From the NCBI GenBank assembly GCA_029059935.1, contig JAIDUZ010000035.1, positions 1 to 45,065 of the forward strand: DNA of 45,065 bases. The letters are read 5' to 3'. This document shows positions 27,726-40,884 of this stretch, one piece after another; position 1 is the stretch's first letter, and each line of letters begins with the position of its first letter. The translations under genes were made by a program, and so were the position numbers. This DNA is from Alistipes sp. (GTDB lineage Bacteria > Bacteroidota > Bacteroidia > Bacteroidales > Rikenellaceae). The notes below the pieces were generated by a model that had not been told where the DNA came from, searched no databases, and was given only the letters and a program-made list of their open reading frames with translations.

Positions 27726-28409
27726 ATGGCAAATCAGCAGCCCGCCGGACAGGAGACGCTCGGCGAAGCAATGAACAGAACCGAGTTCTTCCTGGAGAAA
27801 CACGGCCGCACGATGTCCTACGCGATTCTTGCGCTCTTCGTGCTGGCCGGTCTGATCTTCGGCTATCGGGAGATGGTGGTCGCACCCCGCGCCGAGAAAG
27901 CCGCCGAACTGATCGCCGAAGCGCAGCGACGCTTCGAATCGCAGACTCCCGACTACGAACTTGCGCTTCTGGGCGATGCCAACGGCGCCGGATTCCTCGA
28001 TGTCATCAAGCAGTACGGCTCCACCCCCTCGGGCAATCTTGCCAAGCACTATGCCGGCATCTGCTATCTTCACATGGGCGACCTGGACAACGCAGCCGCC
28101 TATCTTGCGAAGTACTCGTCCGTGAAAGGACTGCCCGGCGAGATAATCAACGCCCAGAACCTGGGTCTTCAGGGCGACGTAGCCGTGGAGAAGAAAGACT
28201 ACGCCAAAGCCGTGAAGTACTATGCCAAGGCCGTCGAAGCGTCGGACAACAACCTGACCGCCCCGATGTATCTTTACAAGGCTGCGCTGGCCGAGCAGGC
28301 GCAAGGCCGCAAACCCGAAGCCGCCGCACTGCTGGAACGCATTCTTGCCTCCTATCCCATGTCGATGGAAGCCCGCGATGCCGAGAAGGTGCTGGGCAGC
28401 GCAAACTGA
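27726..28409 (+). CDS. TPR membrane protein (YfgM-like)
   Basis: 227-aa protein with one membrane helix near residues 32-46 (MSYAILALFVLAGLIFGY) and a soluble domain of tetratricopeptide repeats. The TPR units include LAKHYAGICYLHMGDLDNAAAYLAKY, GLQGDVAVEKKDYAKAVKYYAKAVE and LYKAALAEQAQGRKPEAAALLERIL. The layout resembles YfgM, a protein associated with the secretion translocon, but that link is inference. ribH starts 8 nt after its stop, so they form an operon. Confidence 0.82.
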   Translation: MANQQPAGQETLGEAMNRTEFFLEKHGRTMSYAILALFVLAGLIFGYREMVVAPRAEKAAELIAEAQRRFESQTPDYELALLGDANGAGFLDVIKQYGSTPSGNLAKHYAGICYLHMGDLDNAAAYLAKYSSVKGLPGEIINAQNLGLQGDVAVEKKDYAKAVKYYAKAVEASDNNLTAPMYLYKAALAEQAQGRKPEAAALLERILASYPMSMEARDAEKVLGSAN

Positions 28410-28417
28410 CGCACCCG

Positions 28418-28948
28418 ATGGCCACCCGCAACCATAATCTTTCGAAATTCGACGCTCCGCTGCCGTCGGCCGCCGACATGTGCTTCGGCATTGTGGTCGC
28501 CGAGTGGAACCGCGATATTACGGAAGCGCTGCTCGAAGGTGCCGTACGCACGCTGAGGGCGGCCGGATGTCCTGACCTGAACATACAGATCAAGTATGTG
28601 CCCGGGACGTTCGAACTGGCCCTCGGAGCCCAGTTCTTCGCCGAATACACCGATGTTGACGCCGTCATTGCCCTGGGATGCGTCATCCAAGGCGAGACGC
28701 GCCACTTCGACTACATCTGCCAAGGTGTGACACAAGGCATCACTCAACTGCAGTTGCAATGGAACATGCCCATTGCATTCGGCATTCTGACGGTCGACGA
28801 CAAGCAACAAGCCCTCGACCGTTGCGGCGGAAGCCTGGGCAACAAAGGCGACGAAGCGGCCGCGACGGCCATCAACATGGTCAAGCTGCAGATAGACATG
28901 GATGCTGCGGCACCCGACCGTGAACCGGACCGGCGCCACATCAACTGA
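28418..28948 (+). CDS. ribH: 6,7-dimethyl-8-ribityllumazine synthase
   Basis: Condenses a pyrimidinedione with dihydroxybutanone phosphate to give lumazine, the step before riboflavin. The 176-aa protein contains FGIVVAEWNRDIT, VPGTFELALGAQFF, DAVIALGCVIQGETRHFDYIC and a late GNKGDEAA segment, all typical. The acidic/basic C-terminal tail is slightly long. It is the second gene after the TPR protein. No FMN riboswitch precedes the operon. Confidence 0.95.
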   Translation: MATRNHNLSKFDAPLPSAADMCFGIVVAEWNRDITEALLEGAVRTLRAAGCPDLNIQIKYVPGTFELALGAQFFAEYTDVDAVIALGCVIQGETRHFDYICQGVTQGITQLQLQWNMPIAFGILTVDDKQQALDRCGGSLGNKGDEAAATAINMVKLQIDMDAAAPDREPDRRHIN

Positions 28949-29230
28949 CGGGGCCGAAGAGAGGCCGGAGAGGAGCTGAACCGGGGAGAAGAACCGGAGA
29001 AAGGGGCCAGGAAGAACCGGGGAGAGGCTGGCAAAGAGCCGGGACCGGAGCCGAAGAACCCGCAACCGAAAAAAGGGCCCGGAGAACGAGCCTTGACAGA
29101 GTAGATGCCGGAGCCGAAGAAAAGAATCGAAGGCACCGGACGAAGCCGGAGTCGACGAGCGAGAAACCGGAACCGGAATCGAAGCGAAGGCCGAAACGAG
29201 AAGTGCTGAAAAGAGAACCGAGAAAGACCT
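28949..29230. other. Purine-rich spacer without a gene
   Basis: A long run biased to G and A on the + strand, with irregular GAACCGG(G)GA-like units. The matching antisense frames are open only because of this composition. It could be transcribed as the 3' end of the ribH message, up to the terminator at 29252. Confidence 0.6.
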
Positions 29231-29251
29231 TCTTGGAACAACGATACGAAA

Positions 29252-29284
29252 CAACCGCCGGATACGCTGGCGGTTGTTTTTTTT
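29252..29284 (+). terminator. Terminator of the TPR-ribH unit
   Basis: CAACCGCC/GGCGGTTG stem (29252-29259 with 29269-29276) followed by eight T. Confidence 0.92.
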
Positions 29285-29444
29285 ATGCGAGGAGGGACGA
29301 TACACGGCACGCGGGGAAAACCCTGCAAGCCGCGGAACGGCACAGAAGCGAAAGGCGGGAACGCGCAACCGGAAAGAACGGGAAACAACTGTTATAAATT
29401 TAACAAAAAGTGCATGAAAAAGCGCATTATCCAAATAATTTAAG

Positions 29445-29452
29445 TAAATTTG
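29445..29452 (+). promoter_or_regulatory. -7 box of the aldolase gene
   Basis: TAAATTTG, an exact match to TAnnTTTG in an AT-rich stretch. No clear -33 element. The leader is about 90 nt. Confidence 0.6.
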
Positions 29453-29547
29453 TGCGGTTTTTGAGCATGACCCTTTTTGACGAAACCCCATACGGGCATG
29501 CCGAAGCGAGAAACAAGGAGAACGATTCATCAGCTAAAAATAACACT

Positions 29548-30540
29548 ATGGTATCCTACAAAGAACTGGGCCTGGTAAACACCCGCGAGATGTTTGCCAA
29601 AGCCATCGAAGGCGGTTATGCCATTCCGGCATTCAACTTCAACAACATGGAGCAGATGCAGGCCATCATCCAGGCCTGCGTCGAAGCATCGTCGCCCGTG
29701 ATTCTTCAGGTTTCGGCCGGCGCCCGCAAGTATGCCAACCAGACGCTGCTGCGCTACATGGCGCAAGGCGCCGTGGAGTATGCCAAGGAACTGGGCAAGA
29801 ACATCCCCATCGTACTGCACCTGGACCACGGCAACTCGTTCGAACTGTGCAAGGACTGCATCGACATGGGCTTCTCGTCGGTGATGATCGACGGCTCGGC
29901 CCTGCCCTACGACGAGAACGTGGCGCTGACGAAGAAAGTGGTGGAATATGCGCATCAGCACGACGTGACGGTCGAAGGCGAGCTGGGCGTGCTGGCCGGC
30001 GTCGAGGACGAAGTGGCCTCCGAGCACTCGCACTACACCGACCCTGCCGACGTGGAAGACTTCGTGAAGAAGACCGGCGTAGACTCGCTGGCCATCTCGA
30101 TCGGCACGTCGCACGGAGCCAACAAGTTCAAGCCCGAGCAGTGCACACGCAATGCTGACGGCATCCTGGTACCGCCCCCCCTGCGTTTCGACATCCTGAA
30201 GGAGATCGAGAAGCGCATCCCGGGCTTCCCCATCGTACTGCACGGCTCGTCGTCGGTACCCCAGGAGTACGTGAAAATCATCAACACCCACGGCGGAGCG
30301 CTGAAAGATGCCGTAGGTATTCCGGAAGAACAGCTGCGTGAAGCTGCCAAGAGTGCCGTCTGCAAAATCAACATCGACTCGGACGGTCGTCTGGCCATGA
30401 CGGCTGCCGTACGCACGGTCTTCGTGGAGCAGCCCGCCGAATTCGACCCCCGCAAGTACCTGGGTCCGGCTCGCGACGAACTGAAGAAGCTCTACAAGCA
30501 CAAGTGCGAGAACGTCCTCGGCTCGGCCGGCAAGGCATAG
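29548..30540 (+). CDS. fba: Class II fructose-bisphosphate aldolase
   Basis: Zinc-dependent aldolase that splits fructose 1,6-bisphosphate in glycolysis and makes it in gluconeogenesis. The 330-aa protein has YAIPAFNFNNMEQMQAI near residue 23, metal-binding histidines in VLHLDHGNS, and EGELGVLAGVEDE. The phosphate-binding segments are SIGTSHGANKF and LHGSSSVP. INIDSDGRLAMT completes the fold. ATG 29548 is used because the promoter lies about 95 nt upstream and earlier codons are atypical. Confidence 0.96.
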   Translation: MVSYKELGLVNTREMFAKAIEGGYAIPAFNFNNMEQMQAIIQACVEASSPVILQVSAGARKYANQTLLRYMAQGAVEYAKELGKNIPIVLHLDHGNSFELCKDCIDMGFSSVMIDGSALPYDENVALTKKVVEYAHQHDVTVEGELGVLAGVEDEVASEHSHYTDPADVEDFVKKTGVDSLAISIGTSHGANKFKPEQCTRNADGILVPPPLRFDILKEIEKRIPGFPIVLHGSSSVPQEYVKIINTHGGALKDAVGIPEEQLREAAKSAVCKINIDSDGRLAMTAAVRTVFVEQPAEFDPRKYLGPARDELKKLYKHKCENVLGSAGKA

Positions 30541-30596
30541 CACCGGAACGACACGCACCCGCATCGCTCCCCTCGGAGCGAAGACGGAGACAAGGC

Positions 30597-30626
30597 AAAG
30601 GCTGTCAGCGAATGCTGACAGCCTTT
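30597..30626 (+). terminator. Terminator of fba
   Basis: Perfect 13-bp stem (30597-30609 with 30614-30626), loop GAAT, arm ending in TTT. Confidence 0.9.
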
Positions 30627-30658
30627 GCTGTTGGCGGTTCTTCCCTGCCGAACGGCAG

Positions 30659-30915
30659 TCGGCAGATGCTTGGACGCAGCGCACGGAAAAAGCGTAGGCG
30701 CGGGCGCCATTGGAGTCGTGCGGGCATACTTTCTCCGACGTACCGGCCAAGTGGCTGGCATGATGCACTTCGTCGGACCAAGCGGAAGAAGACCACCATT
30801 CGCCGTACGTGCCAACGACGGTCAGGATGCCGTCCTCACGGCTGCGGTAGCCCGTAGCAGGCGCAAATAGCAATCGCTCGAATGAATGCCGCAGAGAGGG
30901 AACAAAGCAATGCAC
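30659..30915 (-). pseudogene. FISUMP C-terminal cassette C
   Basis: In-frame from GTG CAT TGC at 30915. It encodes VPSLRHSFERLLFAPATGYR, GEWWSSSAWSDE, ASHLAG, ARAYAFSVRCVQASA. The flanks 30868-30902 and 30661-30686 match the other cassettes exactly. The core is 181 nt, one codon longer than in A and B, and is closer to D than to A or B. No stop follows at the expected place; the frame simply runs on past the repeat. Confidence 0.72.
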
Positions 30916-31137
30916 AACTTCGCGATTAAGCGAGGGCAGAGCCGAACTTGTTCGAGCTTTGCCGAGCGGGAGCGATGATGGTGCATTCTGAATTGTGAAT
31001 TGATAATCCGGCTCTGCGGCAGACTGAAATATTTAACTACCCCTTTTCCTGCGGCACAAAAAGCGGCAAACGAAGAGTAGCGGATTGCTGAATCTACCGA
31101 CCTCTCTGACGGCAGCCGTGGCCGCCGTCACTCCGGG
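30659..31137 (-). repeat. Composite dispersed repeat, copy C (short form)
   Basis: It has the same two ends as copies A and B: the FISUMP cassette at one side and, at the other, AGCGGATTGCTGAATCTACC plus the GC hairpin (31108-31129). The internal roughly 450-bp part, with the CATTCTGAGC-type inverted repeat and the CCCCGTT hairpins, is missing. The join falls in an AT-rich linker (around 30982-31005), so this is either a deletion between linkers or the basic form into which the other module was inserted. Confidence 0.8.
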
Positions 31138-31216
31138 CAGAAAAACCGCCGATGTCCATACAAAAACAGCCGGACGGTGTCCGGCCATGATACTCCGACA
31201 ACAGCCCGGCTGCCGC

Positions 31217-31570
31217 CTATTTTTCCAGCGTCACACTGGCCCGGTCGACCTTGCCGCCCAACGGAGGGGCGAGCTTGGAGACGGTGCAGGCGATGTGACG
31301 AATCTGCGGGAAAGCGGCGTAGAGGGCATCGATGATATTCATCGCCACCCGCTCGATGGTCCGCTGCGTGACGGCCATCTTTTCACGGACGATTTCGTAG
31401 ACCGCGAGGTAGTTGACCGCCTTTTCGACACAATCCTCGGCAGCCACGACGCCCAATTCGGCGGTAATAGTCACATCGACCGTGAAGCGGTTGCCCACCT
31501 TGCGTTCGAGCTCATAACAACCGTGGAACGCATGAAACTCCATGCGCTCCAACGTGATGCGGTACTCCAT
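31217..31570 (-). CDS. folB: Dihydroneopterin aldolase
   Basis: 117-aa enzyme of folate synthesis that converts dihydroneopterin to hydroxymethyl-dihydropterin. It shows the family start ITLERMEFHAFHGCYELERKVGNRF with the conserved HGC/E segment. VNYLAVYEIVREKM, RTIERVAMNII and the closing VSKLAPPLGGKVDRASVTLEK are also typical. It starts 1 nt after the tyrS stop and is therefore the distal gene of a dnaX-tyrS-folB or tyrS-folB unit. Confidence 0.94.
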   Translation of the reverse strand: MEYRITLERMEFHAFHGCYELERKVGNRFTVDVTITAELGVVAAEDCVEKAVNYLAVYEIVREKMAVTQRTIERVAMNIIDALYAAFPQIRHIACTVSKLAPPLGGKVDRASVTLEK

Positions 31571-31571
31571 G

Positions 31572-32867
31572 CTATTCGGCGATTACCAGGTAATAGTTCT
31601 TCTTGCCTTTCTGCACGAGCAGGTACTTGCCGGCAATAAGGTCCGATTCGGTCACCGGACGCATCGGGTCGGCGACCTTCTCCTTGTTGAGCGACACGCC
31701 GCCGCCCAGCACCATCTTGCGGCACTCGCCTTTGGACGGGAAGACCTGCGTCTTCTCGGCGGCAAGGTCAACGAACGGCAAACCCAACTCGGCCCGCGCG
31801 ATGCGGAACTGCGGCACGCCCTCGAAGACCTGCAAAAGGGTCGCTTCGTCGAGTTTGTGCAATGCTTCGGAAGTCGCACCGCCGAAGAGGATGGCCGATG
31901 CCTCGACCGCCTTCTCGTACTCCTCGCGGGAGTGAATCATGGTGGTAATCTCCTGCGCCAGACGCTTCTGCAACACGCGCAGATGGGGTGCGGCATCGTG
32001 CTCCGCAATGAGCGTCCCGATGGTTTCGCGGTCGAGGAGCGTGAAAATCTTGATGTAGCGCTTGGCATCATCGTCGCTGACGTTGAGCCAGAACTGGTAG
32101 AACTTGTAGGGCGACGTATAGCGCGGGTCGAGCCAGACGTTGCCGCTCTCGGTCTTGCCGAACTTGGTGCCGTCGGCCTTGGTGATAAGCGGGCACGTGA
32201 TGGCGAACGCCTCGGCCTCGGCGCCCAGCTTGCGGCGGATGAGCTCGGTGCCGGTGGTGATGTTGCCCCACTGGTCGGCACCGCCGAGCTGCACCTTGCA
32301 GTTCATCGTCTCGTAGAGGTGCAGGAAGTCGTAACCCTGCACAAGCTGGTAGGTGAATTCGGTGAACGACATGCCGTCGCCCTCGCCGTTGAAACGCTTC
32401 TTGACCGAGTCCTTGGCCATCATGTAGTTGACCGTGATGCACTTGCCGATGTCGCGGATGAAGTCGAGGAACGAAAAATCCTTCATCCAGTCGTAGTTGT
32501 TGACCATCACGGCTGCGTTGGGCGCATCGGACTCGAAGTCGAGGAGCTTGGCCAGCTGACGCTTGATGGCCTCCTGGTTGTGCCGCAGGGTGGCCTCGTC
32601 GAGCAGGTTGCGCTCCTGCGACTTGCCCGAGGGGTCGCCGATCATGCCGGTAGCTCCGCCGACGAGCGCCAGGGGCCGATGGCCGCACAGCTGGAAGTGT
32701 TTGAGAATCATCACGCCCACCAGGTGGCCGATATGCAGCGAGTCGGCCGTGGGGTCGATGCCCAGGTAGGCCGTCGTCATCTCCTTTTCGAGTTGTTCCT
32801 TGGCTCCGGGCATGATGGTATGGATCATGCCGCGCCATTCGAGTTCTTCGATAAAATTCTTTGCCAT
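31572..32867 (-). CDS. tyrS: Tyrosyl-tRNA synthetase
   Basis: 431-aa class I synthetase. It has the HIGH motif in [11 protein letters not shown] (about residues 42-52), the tyrosine-binding [21 protein letters not shown], and a KMSKS-type loop [11 protein letters not shown]-terminal S4 RNA-binding domain (about 365-431) runs from [11 protein letters not shown] to the end. It lies 80 nt after the dnaX stop with no evident terminator between, and 1 nt before folB. Confidence 0.96.
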   Translation of the reverse strand: MAKNFIEELEWRGMIHTIMPGAKEQLEKEMTTAYLGIDPTADSLHIGHLVGVMILKHFQLCGHRPLALVGGATGMIGDPSGKSQERNLLDEATLRHNQEAIKRQLAKLLDFESDAPNAAVMVNNYDWMKDFSFLDFIRDIGKCITVNYMMAKDSVKKRFNGEGDGMSFTEFTYQLVQGYDFLHLYETMNCKVQLGGADQWGNITTGTELIRRKLGAEAEAFAITCPLITKADGTKFGKTESGNVWLDPRYTSPYKFYQFWLNVSDDDAKRYIKIFTLLDRETIGTLIAEHDAAPHLRVLQKRLAQEITTMIHSREEYEKAVEASAILFGGATSEALHKLDEATLLQVFEGVPQFRIARAELGLPFVDLAAEKTQVFPSKGECRKMVLGGGVSLNKEKVADPMRPVTESDLIAGKYLLVQKGKKNYYLVIAE

Positions 32868-32947
32868 ATCCGTTCGTTTGTCTTTGTCTTTTTATTATCA
32901 TCCTCGCGCCAGCGGGACGAATCCGTCGCTGCGTCCGGGACGAAAGT

Positions 32948-34987
<2,040 letters not shown>

Positions 34988-34994
34988 AATAGCG

Positions 34995-35026
34995 CAAAAT
35001 TAAGAATAAAAATCAAGAATCAAAAA
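34995..35026 (-). promoter_or_regulatory. Promoter of dnaX
   Basis: Minus-strand TTTTTG (35021-35026), an 18-nt spacer, then TAATTTTG (34995-35002), only 8 nt before the ATG. The message must have a very short leader. Confidence 0.65.
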
Positions 35027-35220
35027 TATCGTTTGCGGGACTGCGGCATGCATCCGTCCCGGTCTGCTATTCTGTCCGTCCGATGCAGCAAACTGGCAGT
35101 CGGACCTGTCGGATTGTCGGCCGGAACGCGCCGGCGACTGACACGATGTCGGGAATGCGCGGCGTGGCAGGCCATTTGCTCTTGAAAAAGCCGAAACGGC
35201 AAACAAAATCCACAGAATCC

Positions 35221-37818
<2,598 letters not shown>

Positions 37819-37824
37819 ATTAAA

Positions 37825-37860
37825 AAGAGGAAAGGTCTGCAATTGCAGACCTTTCCTCTT
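37825..37860. terminator. Bidirectional terminator between clpB and the glycosyltransferase gene
   Basis: A perfect 36-nt palindrome, 18 nt per arm, with A/T-rich outer ends, between converging genes. Confidence 0.92.
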
Positions 37861-37891
37861 AGGCTTGCTCTCGCTGACCCGCAATAACCTG

Positions 37892-38821
37892 TTAAAGTCC
37901 TTTTTTGGCCAGCAGCCACGCCAGCCGGTTGTAGAAGTTGAGCACGGGCGTGCGCCAGGCGACGGGCAGCGCATTGAGCACGCGCACCTTGCGGAGCGTG
38001 CGGCGGTAGGTGCGGGTAAACGCGAACGTGCGGATGGCGCGGGCGGCCTCCTCGGTGCCGCCCTTGGCGCTCAGCACCAAAGCCTTGCCCAGCGCGGCAC
38101 GGGCAATGAACTCGCGCTCCTCGACGGGTGCCGACGGGTCGTAGAGTTCCTCGAACGAGCAGTCGCACGTTTCGGGGGTATAGATGGCGGCCGAACGGTT
38201 GGCGGCCGTCTTGGAGTAGCAGACCAGCCGCGCCGGCGAGAAGCAGACCGGCAGGCGGCGCGCAATCTTGACCCACAAATAGAGGTCTTCGCCGATTTTC
38301 ATGCCGGGCGGGAAGCCGCCGACCTCGTCGAAGACGCGGCGGGGTACGACGCTGGCCGAAGGAATGGAGATGTAGCGGTGGGCCGAGTCGCGGAAGAAGT
38401 TGCCGACGACGCCCCGGCGGTCGGGACAGGGTGCCGGAAAACGCCCTCGGCCGTCGAGGGCCCAGAAAGCGGTGGAATAGATGCCGCAGCCGGGAAACTC
38501 CGCAATCAGCGCAGCGATTTCGGCCAAATAACCCGGTTCCCAGCAGTCGTCGGCATCGAGAAAGGCGATGTATTCGCCCCGTGCTTCGGCCACGGCCCGG
38601 TTGCGGGCGACGCAAACCCCGGCGTTGGGCTGCACGAGGAGCCGCACGAACGGCGAACCGATGGCCCGCACGACTTCGGCGCTCCCGTCGGTCGAACCGT
38701 CGTCCACAACGACGATCTCCACGGGCGGCAGCGTCTGCGCCAGCACGGAGCTAAGCGCGGCGCCCACTTCGTCGCGCTTGTTGAACAGCGGCACGACCAC
38801 CGAAATCGCAGGACTCTTCAT
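37892..38821 (-). CDS. Family 2 glycosyltransferase
   Basis: 309-aa GT-A-fold enzyme. It has the N-terminal SVVVPLFNKRDEVGAAL, VVDDGSTDGS (nucleotide-sugar binding), NAGVCVARNRAVAEARGEYIAFLDADDCW (DxD-like DADD), and a catalytic GEDLYLW motif near residue 185. It probably adds a sugar to LPS, capsule or another surface glycan at the inner membrane; donor and acceptor are unknown. It faces away from the DUF115-like gene, and their promoters overlap. Its possible -7 box is TACCTTCG, one base off consensus. Confidence 0.9.
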   Translation of the reverse strand: MKSPAISVVVPLFNKRDEVGAALSSVLAQTLPPVEIVVVDDGSTDGSAEVVRAIGSPFVRLLVQPNAGVCVARNRAVAEARGEYIAFLDADDCWEPGYLAEIAALIAEFPGCGIYSTAFWALDGRGRFPAPCPDRRGVVGNFFRDSAHRYISIPSASVVPRRVFDEVGGFPPGMKIGEDLYLWVKIARRLPVCFSPARLVCYSKTAANRSAAIYTPETCDCSFEELYDPSAPVEEREFIARAALGKALVLSAKGGTEEAARAIRTFAFTRTYRRTLRKVRVLNALPVAWRTPVLNFYNRLAWLLAKKGL

Positions 38822-38834
38822 AACCGGGCTTTTC

Positions 38835-38865
38835 TTGCGAAGGTACCGAACTTTTGCTATTTTTG
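38835..38865 (+). promoter_or_regulatory. Promoter of the DUF115-like gene
   Basis: TTG at 38835-38837 and TATTTTTG at 38858-38865 with a 20-nt spacer, 18 nt before the ATG. It overlaps the upstream region of the divergent glycosyltransferase gene. Confidence 0.65.
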
Positions 38866-38883
38866 CAAATAAAACCGTCGCCG

Positions 38884-39777
38884 ATGACTCCCTTCGAAAA
38901 ACTCGACCGCTTCCTGCGGAACCTGTATGAAACGGCTTTCTACTTCTTAGTGATGGCCGTCAAGGAGAACTTCCGCAACTACATCGGCCGGGCGGGCACG
39001 GTGGGAACGCCGGCGCCGACGATGGCCGTTCTGGGCAACGGCCCGGCGCTGGCCGATGAACTGCCCCGGCTGCTGGAAGAGACGAAGCGGGGGGAGGAGC
39101 GCGATTTCATGGCGGTGAACTTCTTCGCCGAAGACGACCGCTTCGCCGAACTGCGCCCGGCCTACTACGTGCTCTCCGACCCGATGTTCTTCCGCGACAC
39201 GGCCCAGCGCGACCGGGTGGCGGCGCTCTACCGCACGCTCAACGAACGGGTCGCATGGCCGATGCACCTCTATGTACAATATTATAATCCGGAACGGTTC
39301 GACTACCGGGCCGCGCTGCCCAACCCCAACATCCGCATCATCCCGTTCCACACGCAGATGTACCGCGGATTCCGCAGGCTGGAATTCCGGCTTTACCGCC
39401 GCGGCCTGGGCAGCGCCAACTTCGGCACGGTGGTGCAGGTAGGCGAATACATCGCCCTGCTGCTGGGCTACAAGCGGATCGAACTCTACGGCGTGGACCA
39501 CACGCTGCTGGACGGGCTGTGCGTGGACGGCGAAAACCGGCTGTGCCGCGCCGACCGCCACTACTACGACGGCGAAGAAGCCGCCGCGCCGCGGCCGATG
39601 TTCCGGAAAGTGCCGCCCCAACCCTACACGATGTCGGTCTATCTGGCCGAGGTGGCCGAACTTTTCCGCGGCCACGAAGTGCTGCGCGACTACGCCGCGA
39701 CGCTCGGCGCCCGGATCGTCAACTGCACGCGCGGCTCGATGATCGACGCTTACGAAAAGGTGAAAAGTGAAAGGTGA
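38884..39777 (+). CDS. DUF115 / MptE-like protein, resembling GT42 enzymes
   Basis: 297-aa protein. It starts with a hydrophobic helix region, then MAVLGNGPALADELPRLLEE, like the nucleotide-binding start of DUF115 and of Campylobacter Cst-type sialyltransferases (GT42). The next segment, FMAVNFFAEDDRFAELRPAYYVLSDPMFF, GEYIALLLGYKRIELYGVDH and the C-terminal ARIVNCTRGSMIDAYEKV follow the same order as in those families. Databases would probably call it a 6-hydroxymethylpterin diphosphokinase MptE-like protein, but the setting (next to a GT2 gene, with a CMP-sugar synthetase elsewhere in the window) fits glycan synthesis better. Function is therefore open. Its stop lies inside the arm of the following hairpin. 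Confidence 0.65.
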   Translation: MTPFEKLDRFLRNLYETAFYFLVMAVKENFRNYIGRAGTVGTPAPTMAVLGNGPALADELPRLLEETKRGEERDFMAVNFFAEDDRFAELRPAYYVLSDPMFFRDTAQRDRVAALYRTLNERVAWPMHLYVQYYNPERFDYRAALPNPNIRIIPFHTQMYRGFRRLEFRLYRRGLGSANFGTVVQVGEYIALLLGYKRIELYGVDHTLLDGLCVDGENRLCRADRHYYDGEEAAAPRPMFRKVPPQPYTMSVYLAEVAELFRGHEVLRDYAATLGARIVNCTRGSMIDAYEKVKSER

Positions 39778-39812
39778 AAAGTCTGCGATGAAACTTTTCA
39801 CCTTTCACTTTT
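39763..39812. terminator. 20-bp inverted repeat overlapping the DUF115 stop
   Basis: Arms 39763-39782 and 39793-39812 are perfect complements built from GTGAAAAG/GTGAAAGG units, with a 10-nt loop. It lies between converging genes and can serve both. The left arm contains the last codons and stop of the DUF115-like gene. The + strand arm is followed by more TTTACTTTTCACTTT. Confidence 0.8.
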
Positions 39813-39823
39813 TACTTTTCACT

Positions 39824-40786
39824 TTACTCAATATATCTGCCGACGAACTCCCCTACCCTGCGGGTGTACTCCTCGCGGTTGTCGTGGTAGGAGAGCGCAT
39901 GCGCGGCGCCGGGGACGACCCACAGCTCCTTGTCGCCCTGCTCCTTGGCCTCGTAGAGCGGATAGACCATACCGGTGGGCACGAAGTCGTCGGCATCGCC
40001 GTGGATGAAGAACATGGGCAAGGTGCTCTTGCGCACCTGTTCCAAAGCCGACGCCTCGCGGAAATTCCACCCGTAGCGCAAGTCGCACAACCCGCTGGCG
40101 ACATCGAGCAGCGGAAAGGCGGGCAGCCCGAAATCCTCTTTCAGCTCCTTGGCGAACTGGTCGCGGACGCTGGTGTAGCCGCAGTCCTCGACGAAACACT
40201 TCACATAAGGCTGCTGCGGCTCGCCCGAAACCATCATGGTGGTGGCGGCGCCCATCGAGATGCCGTGCACGACCATCTGCGTATGGCCGCCGAAGACCGA
40301 ATCGGCCACCTCCATCCACCGCATCACGTCGAAGCGGTCCTTCCACCCCATGCGGATGGCGCGGCCCCCGCTGGAACCGTGGTAGTAGAGGTCGGGCAAG
40401 AAGATGTTGTAACCCAAATCGTGATTGTACATGTAGCCGATCATCAGCATGCGGACGGCGTTGTCGGTATATCCGTGCACGATGACGGCCGTGCGGTCGG
40501 TGGGACGGGGTGCCGCGGCGTAGATGGCATGGAGCCGCACGCCGTCGGGACCGACGATGGTGGTGTCGCGCAAGGCGCCCCGGGCTTCGAGGCTGTCGAG
40601 CCACGGCCCGAGAAACGGATAGCCGGCCACCATGTCGCGGCGGGCCGACTCGTTCTTGGCCCGCATGGTATCGGACGGCGTGAGGGCATAGGAGATGAGG
40701 TAGAGGCTTCCGCCCACGACGGAAACCACCGACAGGGCCACGAGGCCCCCCAACAGGCGCAAAGTTCTTTTCAAGCGATACGACAT
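39824..40786 (-). CDS. Membrane-anchored alpha/beta hydrolase
   Basis: 320-aa protein with one N-terminal membrane helix (about residues 10-35) and an extracytoplasmic alpha/beta-hydrolase domain. The nucleophile elbow is GISMGA (GxSxG), the acid is probably in HGDADDFVP, and the base in PGAAHALSYHDN. HGYTDN forms the oxyanion region. It resembles BEM46/YqkD-type serine hydrolases; the substrate is unknown. The gene follows threonine dehydrogenase on the same strand, but a probable terminator lies between them. Confidence 0.88.
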   Translation of the reverse strand: MSYRLKRTLRLLGGLVALSVVSVVGGSLYLISYALTPSDTMRAKNESARRDMVAGYPFLGPWLDSLEARGALRDTTIVGPDGVRLHAIYAAAPRPTDRTAVIVHGYTDNAVRMLMIGYMYNHDLGYNIFLPDLYYHGSSGGRAIRMGWKDRFDVMRWMEVADSVFGGHTQMVVHGISMGAATTMMVSGEPQQPYVKCFVEDCGYTSVRDQFAKELKEDFGLPAFPLLDVASGLCDLRYGWNFREASALEQVRKSTLPMFFIHGDADDFVPTGMVYPLYEAKEQGDKELWVVPGAAHALSYHDNREEYTRRVGEFVGRYIE

Positions 40787-40796
40787 TTTGCGGAAC

Positions 40797-40866
40797 GGTA
40801 AAGAAACGCCCCGACATCCGACCCTGCGGGCGGCAAGAACCGCGCCGGAACGGCGATGTCGGGGCG
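40797..40866 (-). terminator. Probable terminator of the threonine dehydrogenase gene
   Basis: CGCCCCGACATC (40807-40818) pairs with GATGTCGGGGCG (40855-40866); the 36-nt loop has further GC pairing. On the minus strand the stem is followed by TTTCTTTACC. Confidence 0.6.
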
Positions 40867-40884
40867 AAAGGTGAACGACAGAGG

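Noticed and set aside
29530..30915. Cassette C as the start of a long gene running antisense through fba
   Set aside because: Homology to FISUMP ends at about 30659; beyond that the frame crosses the fba terminator and is only the complement of fba.
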